Shown piece by piece: positions 1 to 13,917 of a stretch of DNA of 64,000 bases. How positions within the stretch are numbered: position 1 is the stretch's first letter; every line of letters starts with the position of its first letter. The translations under genes were made by a program, and so were the position numbers. The stretch is from Sipunculus nudus (Eukaryota; Annelida; Sipuncula; Golfingiida; Sipunculidae), in contig CM049314.1 in assembly GCA_026874595.1 (NCBI GenBank), forward strand, positions 37,117,229 through 37,181,228. Direction: 5' to 3'. A model generated the notes under the pieces. That model was not told the DNA's origin. It saw only the letters and a list, made by a program, of their open reading frames with translations, and did not search any database.

Positions 1-253
1 AGTATGAAGAATAAACATTGCAAGACAATTCATAATGACTGCGATATAGTAAACAATGATCAGGTGATACCAGTTGATGATGTCATTCAATACAACATGA
101 AACATCAACCTTTGTGACGTCAATATTATGTTATAAGCAGCTCTTGCTACCATGGACATGGAGGACCTTCTGTGTGTAGGAGCGTTTTGGGGGCTCATTA
201 TAATAATAAGTTAAAAGGCCAGAGCATTTGGGCTGTGGTGGATAGGTCAATTT

Positions 254-529
254 CTGAACATTTGTACAAAGTACAAAGACGCCAACAAAACCACCGTGAA
301 AAACGTCAACGATGATTTATTCAAAATAGCTTCAAAACTCAATATTGATGACAGAATATCACCCATGTCCAAAAAGCAAGCTTTAATCACTTACAAGGAC
401 GACAAGGAAAATTTCCAAAGAAACACACCATGTAGACTAAACTTTCAGAAATTGTTTTCACCTGCTGCCATGGTCCAAGGGCACCGTACTGTGCTAAAAA
501 GAAATTATAAAAATTCAATATCACAATGA
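254..529 (+). pseudogene. Reverse-transcriptase-type ORF remnant
   Basis: A short open frame reads through residues such as DDLFKIASKLNIDDRI and ALITYKDDKENFQRN, ending at a TGA. From memory of the family, many invertebrate retroelement polymerases have a similar stretch (basic residues, 'ITLKDHK.NF.NNPTCRLINP') just ahead of the core polymerase motifs. Here the conserved part degenerates after 'TPCRLNF', and no palm motif (xxDD) follows, so this is a fragment, probably inside an upstream PCCB intron. The similarity is recalled rather than searched; it could also be chance. Confidence 0.4.
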
Positions 530-689
530 GTTGAACTTCAGTCACCTGATGAGCTGATGAGGCAAAACCAACAGTTGTGATTCAGATTCCTCACATACCT
601 TAGCATATCATGCTCTGTTGCAAAATATAGAGCGCTGTGAGGCCGCGGAGGAAAGACTGCATGCATTCCCGCAGATCATTTCTACTTAT

Positions 690-690
690 T

Positions 691-724
<34 letters not shown>

Positions 725-753
725 GATATATATATATATATATATATATATTA
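690..753. repeat. (TA)n microsatellite
   Basis: Interrupted (TA)n of about 64 bp in the PCCB intron. Confidence 0.95.
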
Positions 754-2286
754 TACCCATCATTTTCTTAAGATTAGATACACCATGATTTCTCAAGATT
801 TTATGGGAGTTGCAGGTAGTCTATAATTTCAGCAGACCATCAACTACTGTTCCTCACAAAATTGATACATTTGTCTGTTATTTCATATGATATATGCCAT
901 GAGGCATTCACCATTGGAAAACATTTTTAAACATGATTATGTCGCAGTTTTCTGCAGCAGATTAAATTCATATTGTTGCGTTCTCACACGCTGTGTTTTC
1001 AGGGATTTCTTTTATATCATAAATACTTGTAAGAAATTGTAGGAAAATTGATTTTCAAAAAATTAAAATAAATGCTGCAGCCATCTATGCAGATATCAGT
1101 TAAGTATCACAGGGGTTGAAATTACTCTTAACTAGCAGCCAGTATACTTATAATTTTGACATGCAACCTGTGACATTCATGTTTAAGTATGTATGCAAAA
1201 TGGCAGTCCCTGTCAGGGGTTTAGAGAAATTTGGAGAAATAAATCTCTCAGGGTTCAATAAGAATGTGGAGATGTGACACAAAAGTACTCAGAGAACAGC
1301 ATCCAGGTGGTAATCTATCTGTGGAGAGCGGGTTGTGTAACCAAACAGTTTAGAGGGGAATAACGCTTTTATTGGTTCACACCTAAATTCTCAATTTATA
1401 ATAGGATTATGCATACGTGTGTCAAAGATACCTATAATGTATACCGTAACTTTCTTCAGTGAATTATTTTCAATTTACAAGCAAGATAATGGCAGGCATA
1501 GTAAGGTTGGGAGCAAAGGTTTTGTGCGTCTTTGGGGAGTGACTTTTAGGAAACACCAGCACAAAACTAGGCTTAACTACCTTTCCAAGAGGCCCATAAA
1601 TCCTTCAAAATAAGATAAGTTGAAGGATACAGCTACAGAATATCTGCTCCCTCGCTTGGTCTATAGGGAGCTGGCCTGAGGGCTGCAGATTGATGGCCTG
1701 TCAGAACGTAGTATGTTATGCAGTTATGGTAGCATGTAGAACCAATACATTTGGACTCACAAAGCTTGTCACTTCTTACTAGGCTATAAGGATATGAGTG
1801 CCATCCTTCTTACATCGCAAGACTTTATTTAACTAAAAAAACTGCTGAGCCATTCTGGTTTTCATTTCCTACATTGGAGCTTTCCATACCCAATCTACCC
1901 TCACCATAAGCCCTGTAAAATCATGTATGCATGTTTTTTTGGTAAAAGCTTTTTTTAAATAAATGATCTTTCTAAAGAAAAAAGAAAGATGTAGTTGCAT
2001 TTTTTACTCCACTGTTTCAAAGTTCCCTCTGCTAAATCTTTTCTGTCAGTTGCTATTTATTTGTATCCACAATAAAATGAATGAAGTTGCCCAATCCAGA
2101 AAAGAGTTTTCTGAACTCAGGATGTTTCTGTTTTATAAATTATTTGTGTGATACATATATTGCAGCATTCATTTGTTTCTTAGAGTTTTAAATATATTGC
2201 TAACAGGTGGCTTAATTTTTAAATTGAAATGCATGGGTGATATTCAATTTCACTTTTTCATTGTCCAAAAAGACATCTAATTCCAG

Positions 2287-2289
<3 letters not shown>

Positions 2290-2345
<56 letters not shown>
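2290..2345. repeat. (TA)n microsatellite
   Basis: Pure (TA)n of about 56 bp; it produces an artificial Tyr-Ile open frame. Confidence 0.95.
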
Positions 2346-2348
<3 letters not shown>

Positions 2349-3777
2349 ATATTTTTACTCAATGTTTTACTTTTTCTTTTTTTTATTTGCTCATAAGTTC
2401 AGCTTTGTCAATTATTATATTTTTTGTCCATGATAGCAGACAAGTTGTGGAAATTTTCTGCAACATGGTGAAGAAATAAAAGGAATACAGACAACAATAA
2501 ATTTCATGAGGGGCAATAACAGGAGCTTTTTCCTAGATTTACTGTGGTGGAACTTCTGCAAGGGGTGTTATAATGCATGACCAGGCACCCTCAGCTGTAA
2601 GTCTGATTTATATGAAGCAAATAAAGTCCATTACACTGAGAAATATTGTTATGCATAAAAGTATGAGAAAATCAGTGAGATGGAAAATATGGCTGCCAAG
2701 TGATGGAAGTCTGAGGGAGAGGATAGGGAGAAGCATGGACTGGAAGTAGGTCTTTTGGGAATGACGGATAGCCACAGGGCAGCAAGCGAGCAGGGATTTA
2801 TACTGAGGGTGTTGTTGACTGATATTCTTGCTGCAGGAAGCTTTATTCAATTCCTATCTGTTCAACTCTGCCAGGCTTCTTCAGTGACAAGCGGGAAATT
2901 GGAAGATTTGGCGACAACCCTTGTTCAGCGACCTACAAAATGCATTTAGCGTTTACGTTAACCTTCCTCAACAGCAGGTGATACCGTCGGCCCCAACACG
3001 CTCACATAGGACTATTCATAACACAAAATATTGTTTGTATGGATCAGTTGTTTATATCTTATGATCAGGCTATCAATACCATTTGTCAAATATCCTCAAG
3101 GGGGGAATATAATATGGATGAAACAGCAATTTTCCTGTCTTACTTTTTGATGGAACAAGCATTAGATGGATGACAGATTTAGGTTTTCCCTGAATCCCTG
3201 TAGCATGCTGAAATTAGGAAATAAAAAAAAGAAAATCTTTAGATGAAAAAGAATAAGATGATATATTTCATGTAAACAGGCTAATTTGGGTGATTTATGG
3301 TAGGTGTTGTTAGATATAAAGAATTTTGAAACCCCTTTGAGTCTCCTGACATCAATTCTTTTACAGTTTCTGTACTGTAATTGTGTTTGCATGATCCATA
3401 TTTAGCAGAAAATTTATGGTAATAAAAGAAGTTGTGTAACATTCAACTAATATATAAATTGTTATTGATAAGGGACCTACATGTTTAAACTTCTGTAGGC
3501 TTAAATGTTGAAAATTTAATTGGCTCATGTCAAAATTTAAGGAAAAAAGCCAGAAAGCTTTTGGCGTTAAAGTGTTATGGAAAAAGGAATGAAAGTGTAC
3601 CTTTCCAACACAGTGTTATAGACATATTTGTTTCCTAACACATTGTTGTGAGAGACATGTATCAGTGATTGTAGTAAACATGTCTGACAAAATTTGATTC
3701 CTCTAAATATATGTAATTATACAGCTCTTGTTCATACCATTGAGCACTGCTAAGTTCTTTCTTACAAAAAAAAAATA

Positions 3778-3781
3778 ATAT

Positions 3782-3842
<61 letters not shown>
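3778..3842. repeat. (TA)n microsatellite
   Basis: (TA)n of about 65 bp with one interruption. Confidence 0.95.
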
Positions 3843-3847
<5 letters not shown>

Positions 3848-4441
3848 TGCAACTTACCTTAGTCATATTAGTTACATAAGTGTACAGATTAATCATAGTC
3901 ACAGAAAGATGATTTTTATCGGTTGTCTTGGAGATACTCATGACTCATATACTGCTGAATTCATTTATTTGCAATGGTGAGATGCGGGCATATATATATG
4001 GTTTCTAAATAAATTGAAGGGATACACATTTCTAATCCAACTTAGGAAAATACCAATTGCTTTGGTAGAAGGGTGCCATGATTTTCTGTATCTTATTGTA
4101 ATGAGCGAACATATCATCCGTCACATGTGCTTTTTCAATAAAGACCAACTACACATGTAGATAAATAAAATATCAATATGCAAAAATTTAAGACAGCATT
4201 GCACACAATGTGTTACAGATTAGCTAAGCTTACCCAGTAACAGCTTAGCATCATTGTCCTTGCATGGGTCTCATCTTGTTTCTGGGATTCTGTTGAAGAA
4301 ATCTAAATTCATGCAGTACAGGTACCAAGAATCACAGAACAAGTATAGACAAAATATATATATATTAAGTATAGCACTCTGCAATGTGTTACAAAGGAAC
4401 CATGAGCCTGTGTGTATCCAGTGGAACATTCTCTCCCGTAA

Positions 4442-8172
<3,731 letters not shown>

Positions 8173-8387
8173 GATCATTAACACAGCTCTGAAGTAGTCC
8201 ATTTTGACGCCAAGGGCTGACACAAAAATACACGGCCATGTTATTTTCTTAAAAAGATATTGTAACCACGATTAAGTAAAGGTAGTTTTACTAGCAAGCA
8301 AAGTAGAGCAAACAGTAAATTGTTCTCCCACTAGTACACCAACATGGATAGTGTCTCATGATGCATTTTCCTATTATATAATTCAAT

Positions 8388-8393
8388 AATAAA
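8388..8393 (+). terminator. Poly(A) signal of PCCB
   Basis: An AATAAA hexamer lies 216 nt after the PCCB stop codon, a suitable distance for a short 3' UTR, and is followed by a T-rich stretch. It is the first canonical hexamer after the stop. Confidence 0.65.
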
Positions 8394-8898
8394 ACAATTG
8401 TCCTTTTGATTCCAGATCTGTCAGTCTATTTTTCAAATAAGTACAGTTGTTAAAACCTATTTTTATCTGACACAGAACAGATAGAATAGTATAACAATTG
8501 AAGCAAATAATATAAAGGAGATCCTTATGCATATCATCCCAAAACAGGAATCAACCAAGAAAAAATGATTAACTTATTGAGATACACTGATATATTATAG
8601 GAAATTTTGTCTTGCCAAATCAAATTGTTGTTTTTCATTAGAACAGTAGGCATGAGACTTTTCTTTTGGATATTCATGTTTTATGATTTGGTCAGTATCA
8701 GGCTTACAGTTGACCCATTGACGAAATTAAATAATTAGATAAGGAGGTCTCCTTTTAAAACTTTATTCCATTTTTTGTATACTTTTTTGTGTTTAACATA
8801 TTTATTAATACTTATCAATGTGGACACCATGTTGTACCCATGTTGTTATGAAATACAAGTGCTTCAGTCAGTTAACTGTTTGTTATAGATATTTACAT

Positions 8899-9042
8899 AT
8901 TGTCATAGCAACTGAGCTCATTTGCATATGGGATTTCATGGCTCTTCTTTATTTGCATGTGTGCTTGGATTCAGGATTGTCAAAGACTAGGAAATAGTCT
9001 ATAAAATCTGCATATTGCTATGGCAACAAGCTTCCAGCCAAT
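8899..9042. promoter_or_regulatory. Cluster of two X-box-like palindromes, two octamers and a CCAAT box
   Basis: Two imperfect palindromes, attgtcatagcaac (8899-8912) and attgctatggcaac (9014-9027), resemble the 14-bp RFX X-box consensus. Between them are two ATTTGCAT octamers (8920-8927 and 8951-8958), and a CCAAT box follows at 9038-9042. Such clustering is promoter- or enhancer-like, but no gene start was recognised nearby. It could also be part of an unrecognised repeat. Confidence 0.35.
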
Positions 9043-10560
9043 AACTCGGCCGTTGGGTAATGAGCTGCCTAGTCAGTAGTCCTGGGTAAGATCTGAGTAT
9101 AAGTATTAAAGTGAATTGAATTAAATTGAATTGAAATAATGTTAACTTGCAGTTGTCAAAAGATAATAATATCTGTTCTCATATTTAAAAAAACATGTAT
9201 ATGTGTGAAAATTACTTGTATGATTATTCAAGGGAGTAAGGTCCATGTGTCCATCAACATACATAAACTGTTGATGGCTTCATTTTCACAAGGTCAAAAT
9301 TTTTCAGGGTTTTTTTTTTTTGTTCCATGAGGGTTCCATTCTCAAAATTGCACTAAACAATAACCCACACATTGTATATTCATTATTTTATAGTTTAACT
9401 TTAAAAATTTAATCAAAATTGTAATGACTGGACCTGAACCCAGTGAACATCTAACGAGTAGAAATTATTGTTCACTGATGATTTTAAAAAATATGGTATC
9501 ATTTGCAACAGCAACCTCTGATCTAAGAGTGACATACAAGATTTAATATTATCTTCAACACTGATCTTTTTTCCTTAATGTAGCTTCGAAGATGGTGCTT
9601 CCATTTCATAAAGGTTTTATTTTTGGATAATTTTCCCTTTACCAATATTACAAATTAGAAACTATCACGAACAAAAAGCAACCACTGTGTTTACATACAT
9701 GAAGAGAAGTGTGAAACCATCACATGCATAAGCAAATATGTGCCATTAAATTCACATTGGTTTTAAGCTGAATACATGTACAAGAATCAATCTTTGCTGT
9801 TATGTATATATGAGGTAAGAGTGTAAGTATTTACCTTGTCTGCACAGAAGTATTTACCTTGTTATACACTTGTACTGGCTTTCCATTCTCCATTATCTAA
9901 CAAATGTAACCACCAAATATCAAATCGTCTCTAACAGATATGTCCAAAAGAGGCTCCTGTGAATATATACACCTATTGACAACCAACCACGTCACCAGCA
10001 GTTGTTTAAGCCATAGATTGGGATTATGAATGAGGGTGTGATTCAGTAATCATATAAAGTTACATAGGTTGGCAAGTTCGGAACCTGAGAAGAAAAATTT
10101 GATTGATAACGATATATATATATATATAAATATATATATATATTTATCTTTATTTGTTTGATATTATGAAAGACGCAACTTTAGTGGCATATGTTAAGAG
10201 CATGTTTGTTGGTGCGTCATCATGACAATTAAAATCAGGAGTACATACAATATGTTCAGTTATAATTAGTCAAATTGTTGTTTGGATTTATTGCTGTTCA
10301 TTTTTACCTATTGATATTTAATAGCCTATTAATGTTATATAATGTGTATTATTTTAGAGCTACATAAAAAGCTTCCAGTAAGTAGATGTTAAGAGAATAA
10401 AGTATAAATCAGATTTGTATGGAAAGAAAATTTTGTTTAATAAAAGCTCTGAGACTGAGAGAGAACAAGTAGACTTACAAAGTTTTCAGGATGTTTTGCA
10501 TTGGGCGGAGCTCTAAAAAAATTAAATGTTCACCAGGGGAGATGAGTATACACAACTGTG

Positions 10561-10574
10561 GCGCCATCTGCTGG
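10561..10574 (-). promoter_or_regulatory. CTCF-like binding site
   Basis: On the - strand the site reads CCAGCAGATGGCGC, which fits every position of the core consensus CCASYAGRKGGCRS. CTCF is present across bilaterians with a conserved core motif. It stands in the intergenic gap between PCCB and the repeat-rich right part of the window. A single motif in 64 kb can arise by chance. Confidence 0.45.
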
Positions 10575-12576
10575 TACATGTATACACTATTTTAGTGGTG
10601 CTTCAGTAAAAGCATTGCACGGAGATAAATGTGGACATAACCAATGTCAAATCTTTATGCTTTATAAAGCTGCATGTTTGTGCCAAGTGTAATTGTTGAA
10701 ACTTGTCTTTAATAGCATCATTCTGACATCAAATGTGAAACCGAAGAATAAAATGCTCAGAAAATTCTTCATGGCTTTTTTTTTTAATACTTTTGTTTTG
10801 CACTGTCTGAAGACTGAAGTCAGATTTAAGTCCAACCAGGGTGGATCTTATGATTAATAATGGGGGTGGGGGGGGGGGGGGGGGTTAGAGCACATAATGA
10901 AACACACCCCATGCACGCTGTTATAGAAGGACCAAAGGATGTATGTGTGTACCAGTTAATGTTCCAAAATATTTTTTTTTAAATATATTTTATTTCAAAG
11001 GTCATGCAACACACATTTCACATATTATATACAATCACATCAAATACAGTTTATACAAAGCACATATACAAGATATTATTTAAATTATAATCAAATATTT
11101 CAAGGCTTGTTTGGATACATTGTTTGGGGAAAAAGCAATCAAAGTTATTTCTTTCATGCTTTAAAAAGTCATTTGTTTTTTGCATCAAACAACTTATTTT
11201 AAGAATCGGAGATTATTTTGTCTTTATTTTGTTTCCTTGACATGATTTGACAAATGAACAATAAATCTGTATGGTATATAATTTGGATGTGTAGCATTTA
11301 GTGGTCACGGCAGTGGCCCTACTAAAAACACTTTATATAACAGATATATTACATTTACCACCTTATACATAAAGTATTTCATGTATAGGTCTGGTGAGAG
11401 ATTGGAGTTATTTTCTTGACACTGTGATCAGCTGAATTAACCCCAAATTCTATATCCCCAGTGGTTGTTCAAAAGATTTTAGGTTTCAGGCCTTTACAGG
11501 TTATGAAATGAATGTCAATTCAGTAGTGGTGATATGTATATATTCAAAAGAAAGTGCCTCAGAATTCTTCATTTTGATTATATGATTTAGAATTTCCTCC
11601 ACAGTGTTGTATCCCAGTTAGTGCCCCCCCCCCCCCCCAGGATTTATTGAGCCATGAATCCTACCATTATATCCTAAAACACAATCAGAAAATTGCAATC
11701 TCCTTACAAAATCTGCCATTAAATGACTTGTGTTCTGGTTATATGATAATGTTCAAACATGAAATCACAGACCATTTCTAGGCTTTGTTCGAAACTGGAG
11801 GGATATCTTTCATTTATGGGAAACTTTAAAATCATGACCTGCAAGTGTATTTTAAGTTTGGAAGTTATATGCATATATTCCTTTTTTTCATCAATGAAAG
11901 TTTTATATTAAATGAAGGCAGTAATAAAAACATATATTAAAAGTACATTTTAAAGACTATTCTTGTCAATATGGATTTTGAAAACTTATCAGGAGATAGA
12001 TAGCTCTGTAAAGCTGCAGTTTGGGCGAAAATAATGAAACATTGTCAGTGTATTCATTCAGAAATTAAGTCCAATACCAATATAATGGATTATGGGTACC
12101 TGTTGACTCCCTTCTACACTTAATCTTCATATACTCTGCGAACAAAAAAAAATTATGTTGTCCATTGCCAAGAAATCTTGGATAGTTTTATAATATTATT
12201 AATATTTCATTTAAATGTCGATTCATCAGCTTGGTATACAAAATATAAGCTACATCTGCAGGCAATATATATATCAAATATAAATGGCCAAAATGTGATT
12301 ATATACATGAACTATGGTCAAACACTACTCAATTTTGATTTTGTTAACCAATAGTGTATGGCATCGGCCTAACCAGCCTTAAAATGTTGTACAATGCACT
12401 AACAGTAAGCATATTTTCTTGATTTGTATCATAATTAACCTAATTTGCAAACAAATTTATTTTACTATATGCTCAAATATACCCAAGAACAAACCTCTTC
12501 ATTTCTTGAAATTGTGCAAATGATCAACACAAATATCAGTTCAGACCTACGAATCTGAAATTCGGCATACAGTTAG

Positions 12577-12588
12577 ATGTCCTCAAAA
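12577..12588 (+). repeat. Left target-site duplication of the LINE
   Basis: The 12 bases atgtcctcaaaa here are repeated exactly at 18378-18389, directly after the 3' end of the LINE. Joining the flanks without the LINE recreates a sequence homologous to the second copy of the surrounding repeat at about 19057-19075, which confirms the insertion point. Confidence 0.88.
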
Positions 12589-12589
12589 C

Positions 12590-12599
12590 GTCACGTGAC
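12590..12599. promoter_or_regulatory. Palindromic E-box at the LINE 5' terminus
   Basis: The perfect 10-bp palindrome gtcacgtgac lies one base inside the element. It contains the CACGTG E-box bound by USF/MITF/Myc-type bHLH factors. Being the first bases of a full-length LINE, it is a candidate internal promoter element; a related tcacgtgacc also occurs in the 3' UTR at 18287-18296. Confidence 0.4.
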
Positions 12600-12717
12600 T
12601 TAGAGTTGTCAAGTGGCTGTTCGCTTCGGCTCTACAAGAAAGTTTTGAAATTGTATATGCACTGCATGTTTTGAGCTTCATTGGCATTTGGGTGTGATTA
12701 AATACTCAATTCGCCAA

Positions 12718-13806
12718 ATGGGAGTGAGCATAGATGTGTGGAGAGGCAGAATAGGTTGTTTTCAACAACCCAAATGCAAAGACAAGTTTGTTGTGCCGGT
12801 AATTGTTGTGACAGAAGTGGCCTTGACCTTGCGTCTGTTGACATGCCTGGCCGTGCTGTTGGTGCAATGCGGCGACGTGGAGATGAACCCCGGCCCCGGA
12901 AACAAGGGAAAGAACACAGGTCCCGGAGATGATCAACCCACGCTGTTACCCCACGTCAGGGTCACCAGAAGTACCAGCCAGGACAGGTCAGAGAAAGAGA
13001 GCGGCAACATAGTACAGGACCGTGGACAGGTGAGCGATATTAGAGTGCCCTCTGACTTAAACCCTACAGCAAGACCCTTTGTAAACAAAAACCAAGAAAG
13101 TGACAATAGCGCTGATACAAGAGATGGCCAGGATATAACGCAGATAAGTGCAGAAAATTTACTTGAAGTAGTGAAAATTATGTCTGCAAGTATGTCAAAG
13201 CTTAAAGATGAAATGAAAGAGATTAAAGAAGACAATAAAAGATTAAGAGCCAAAGTTGACAAATTAGAAGAACAATCAAAAAGAGACAATCTTTTGTACT
13301 ATGGTATTCCAGAAGAAAATGGTCCAGAGTCTTGGTCTGCCTGTGAAGATAAAGTTAGGAAAGTCATGAAGGAGGAAATGAATCTTAAAGATGAGGAAAA
13401 GGACATTGTTATTGAAAGGGCCCATAGACTTCCGTGGAATGCTCCTGGCAAACCACGGCCAATCATTGTGAAGTATGGCAGCTATAAGGATAAAGAAAGA
13501 GTGTTAGGATTAGCTCGTAAAGAACTGAAGAATGCTAACTCTCGCATCTTTGTGCAAGAGGATTTCTCTGAGAGAGTACGAATTGCAAGAAGAGGCCTGA
13601 AACAGAAACTAGATGAAGTTAAAGCAGGAAACAGTGAGCTAAGAGCTAAACTAAGATATGACAAACTGATAATTGAAAACAAAGTATATGTTTGGGATGC
13701 CGACAATAACTGTGCAAAATGTATTAAAACGAGAGGAAGAAATGTAAATTCCGTGTCATCTGAGAGAAATTTTGGGAGTGAAAGTGGTGTTAGCACAATT
13801 GAATAG
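12718..13806 (+). CDS. LINE ORF1 protein with N-terminal 2A peptide
   Basis: 362 residues. The frame is open from 12649, but the first ATG is at 12718; a TTG at 12688 is not a likely start. Residues 24-50 are strongly hydrophobic (FVVPVIVVTEVALTLRLL and onward) and lead straight into CGDVEMNPGP (51-60), the canonical 2A motif. Residues about 147-190 form a Lys/Glu-rich coiled coil (NLLEVVKIM, KLKDEMKEIKEDNKRL). An L1-type RRM-like core follows (LLYYGIPEENGPESW, RPIIVKYGSYKDKERVL), then a C-terminal domain (IFVQEDFSERVRIARRGL, LRYDKLIIENKVYVW). Family knowledge: such proteins trimerise, bind element RNA and act as nucleic-acid chaperones. 2A skipping would release a 59-residue hydrophobic peptide and an ORF1 protein starting with Pro. 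The 2A region is GC-rich, unlike the rest of the element. The stop is UAG, in frame with ORF2. Confidence 0.9.
   Translation: MGVSIDVWRGRIGCFQQPKCKDKFVVPVIVVTEVALTLRLLTCLAVLLVQCGDVEMNPGPGNKGKNTGPGDDQPTLLPHVRVTRSTSQDRSEKESGNIVQDRGQVSDIRVPSDLNPTARPFVNKNQESDNSADTRDGQDITQISAENLLEVVKIMSASMSKLKDEMKEIKEDNKRLRAKVDKLEEQSKRDNLLYYGIPEENGPESWSACEDKVRKVMKEEMNLKDEEKDIVIERAHRLPWNAPGKPRPIIVKYGSYKDKERVLGLARKELKNANSRIFVQEDFSERVRIARRGLKQKLDEVKAGNSELRAKLRYDKLIIENKVYVWDADNNCAKCIKTRGRNVNSVSSERNFGSESGVSTIE
12841..12897 (+). other. 2A ribosome-skipping sequence
   Basis: Encodes the hydrophobic LTCLAVLLVQ followed by CGDVEMNPGP. The last eight residues match the D(V/I)ExNPG-P consensus at every defined position; skipping would occur between the Gly codon (12892-12894) and the Pro codon (12895-12897). 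2A sequences are known from picornaviruses and, in animals, from non-LTR retrotransposons of several invertebrates. The upstream hydrophobic stretch is also typical of the '2A signal-sequence' type described in sea urchin proteins, where uncleaved product enters the secretory route. The skip itself is inferred from the motif. Confidence 0.92.
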
Positions 13807-13917
13807 GGGTGGGGCCAGGGTCAAAAACTCTCAGAATTTCAAAACAGTCATTATTCTTCTGCAATTGCAAATAATACTGATACTGTAGATTTACAAACAA
13901 ACAATGAATCCTCATCT
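13804..13917 (+). promoter_or_regulatory. In-frame UAG and open linker joining ORF1 to ORF2 (possible readthrough)
   Basis: ORF1 ends in TAG at 13804-13806. The next 37 codons contain no stop and lead in the same frame to the first ATG of ORF2 at 13918, so one UAG is the only barrier to an ORF1-ORF2 fusion. The context TAG GGG TGG GGC CAG is G-rich directly after the stop, reminiscent of the gammaretroviral gag-pol readthrough site (UAG followed by G-rich sequence). No strong downstream pseudoknot was found by eye. Alternatives are reinitiation at 13918 or plain leaky scanning. Confidence 0.6.

Larger units (their letters stand above)
8400..12576. other. Intergenic region between PCCB and the LINE
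   Basis: No protein-coding exon recognised. It holds the X-box/octamer cluster (8899-9042), a (TA)n tract (10111-10143), a CTCF-like site (10561-10574), a G run (10861-10884), a C run (11624-11638) and otherwise AT-rich unique-looking sequence. The final 20 or so bases belong to the dispersed repeat that the LINE interrupts. Confidence 0.5.

Noticed and set aside
786-820. PCCB-like exon (a frame reads ISQDFMGVAGS)
   Set aside because: Resembles the SQDF..GGSL segment of the enzyme only over a few residues, lacks splice sites and flanking similarity, and is out of order for the next expected upstream exon; taken as chance.
2237-2479. Small ORF with Tyr-Ile repeats
   Set aside because: Created by a (TA)n microsatellite.
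12688-12717. TTG start for LINE ORF1
   Set aside because: The first ATG in frame is at 12718; a TTG start is unlikely in an animal mRNA.
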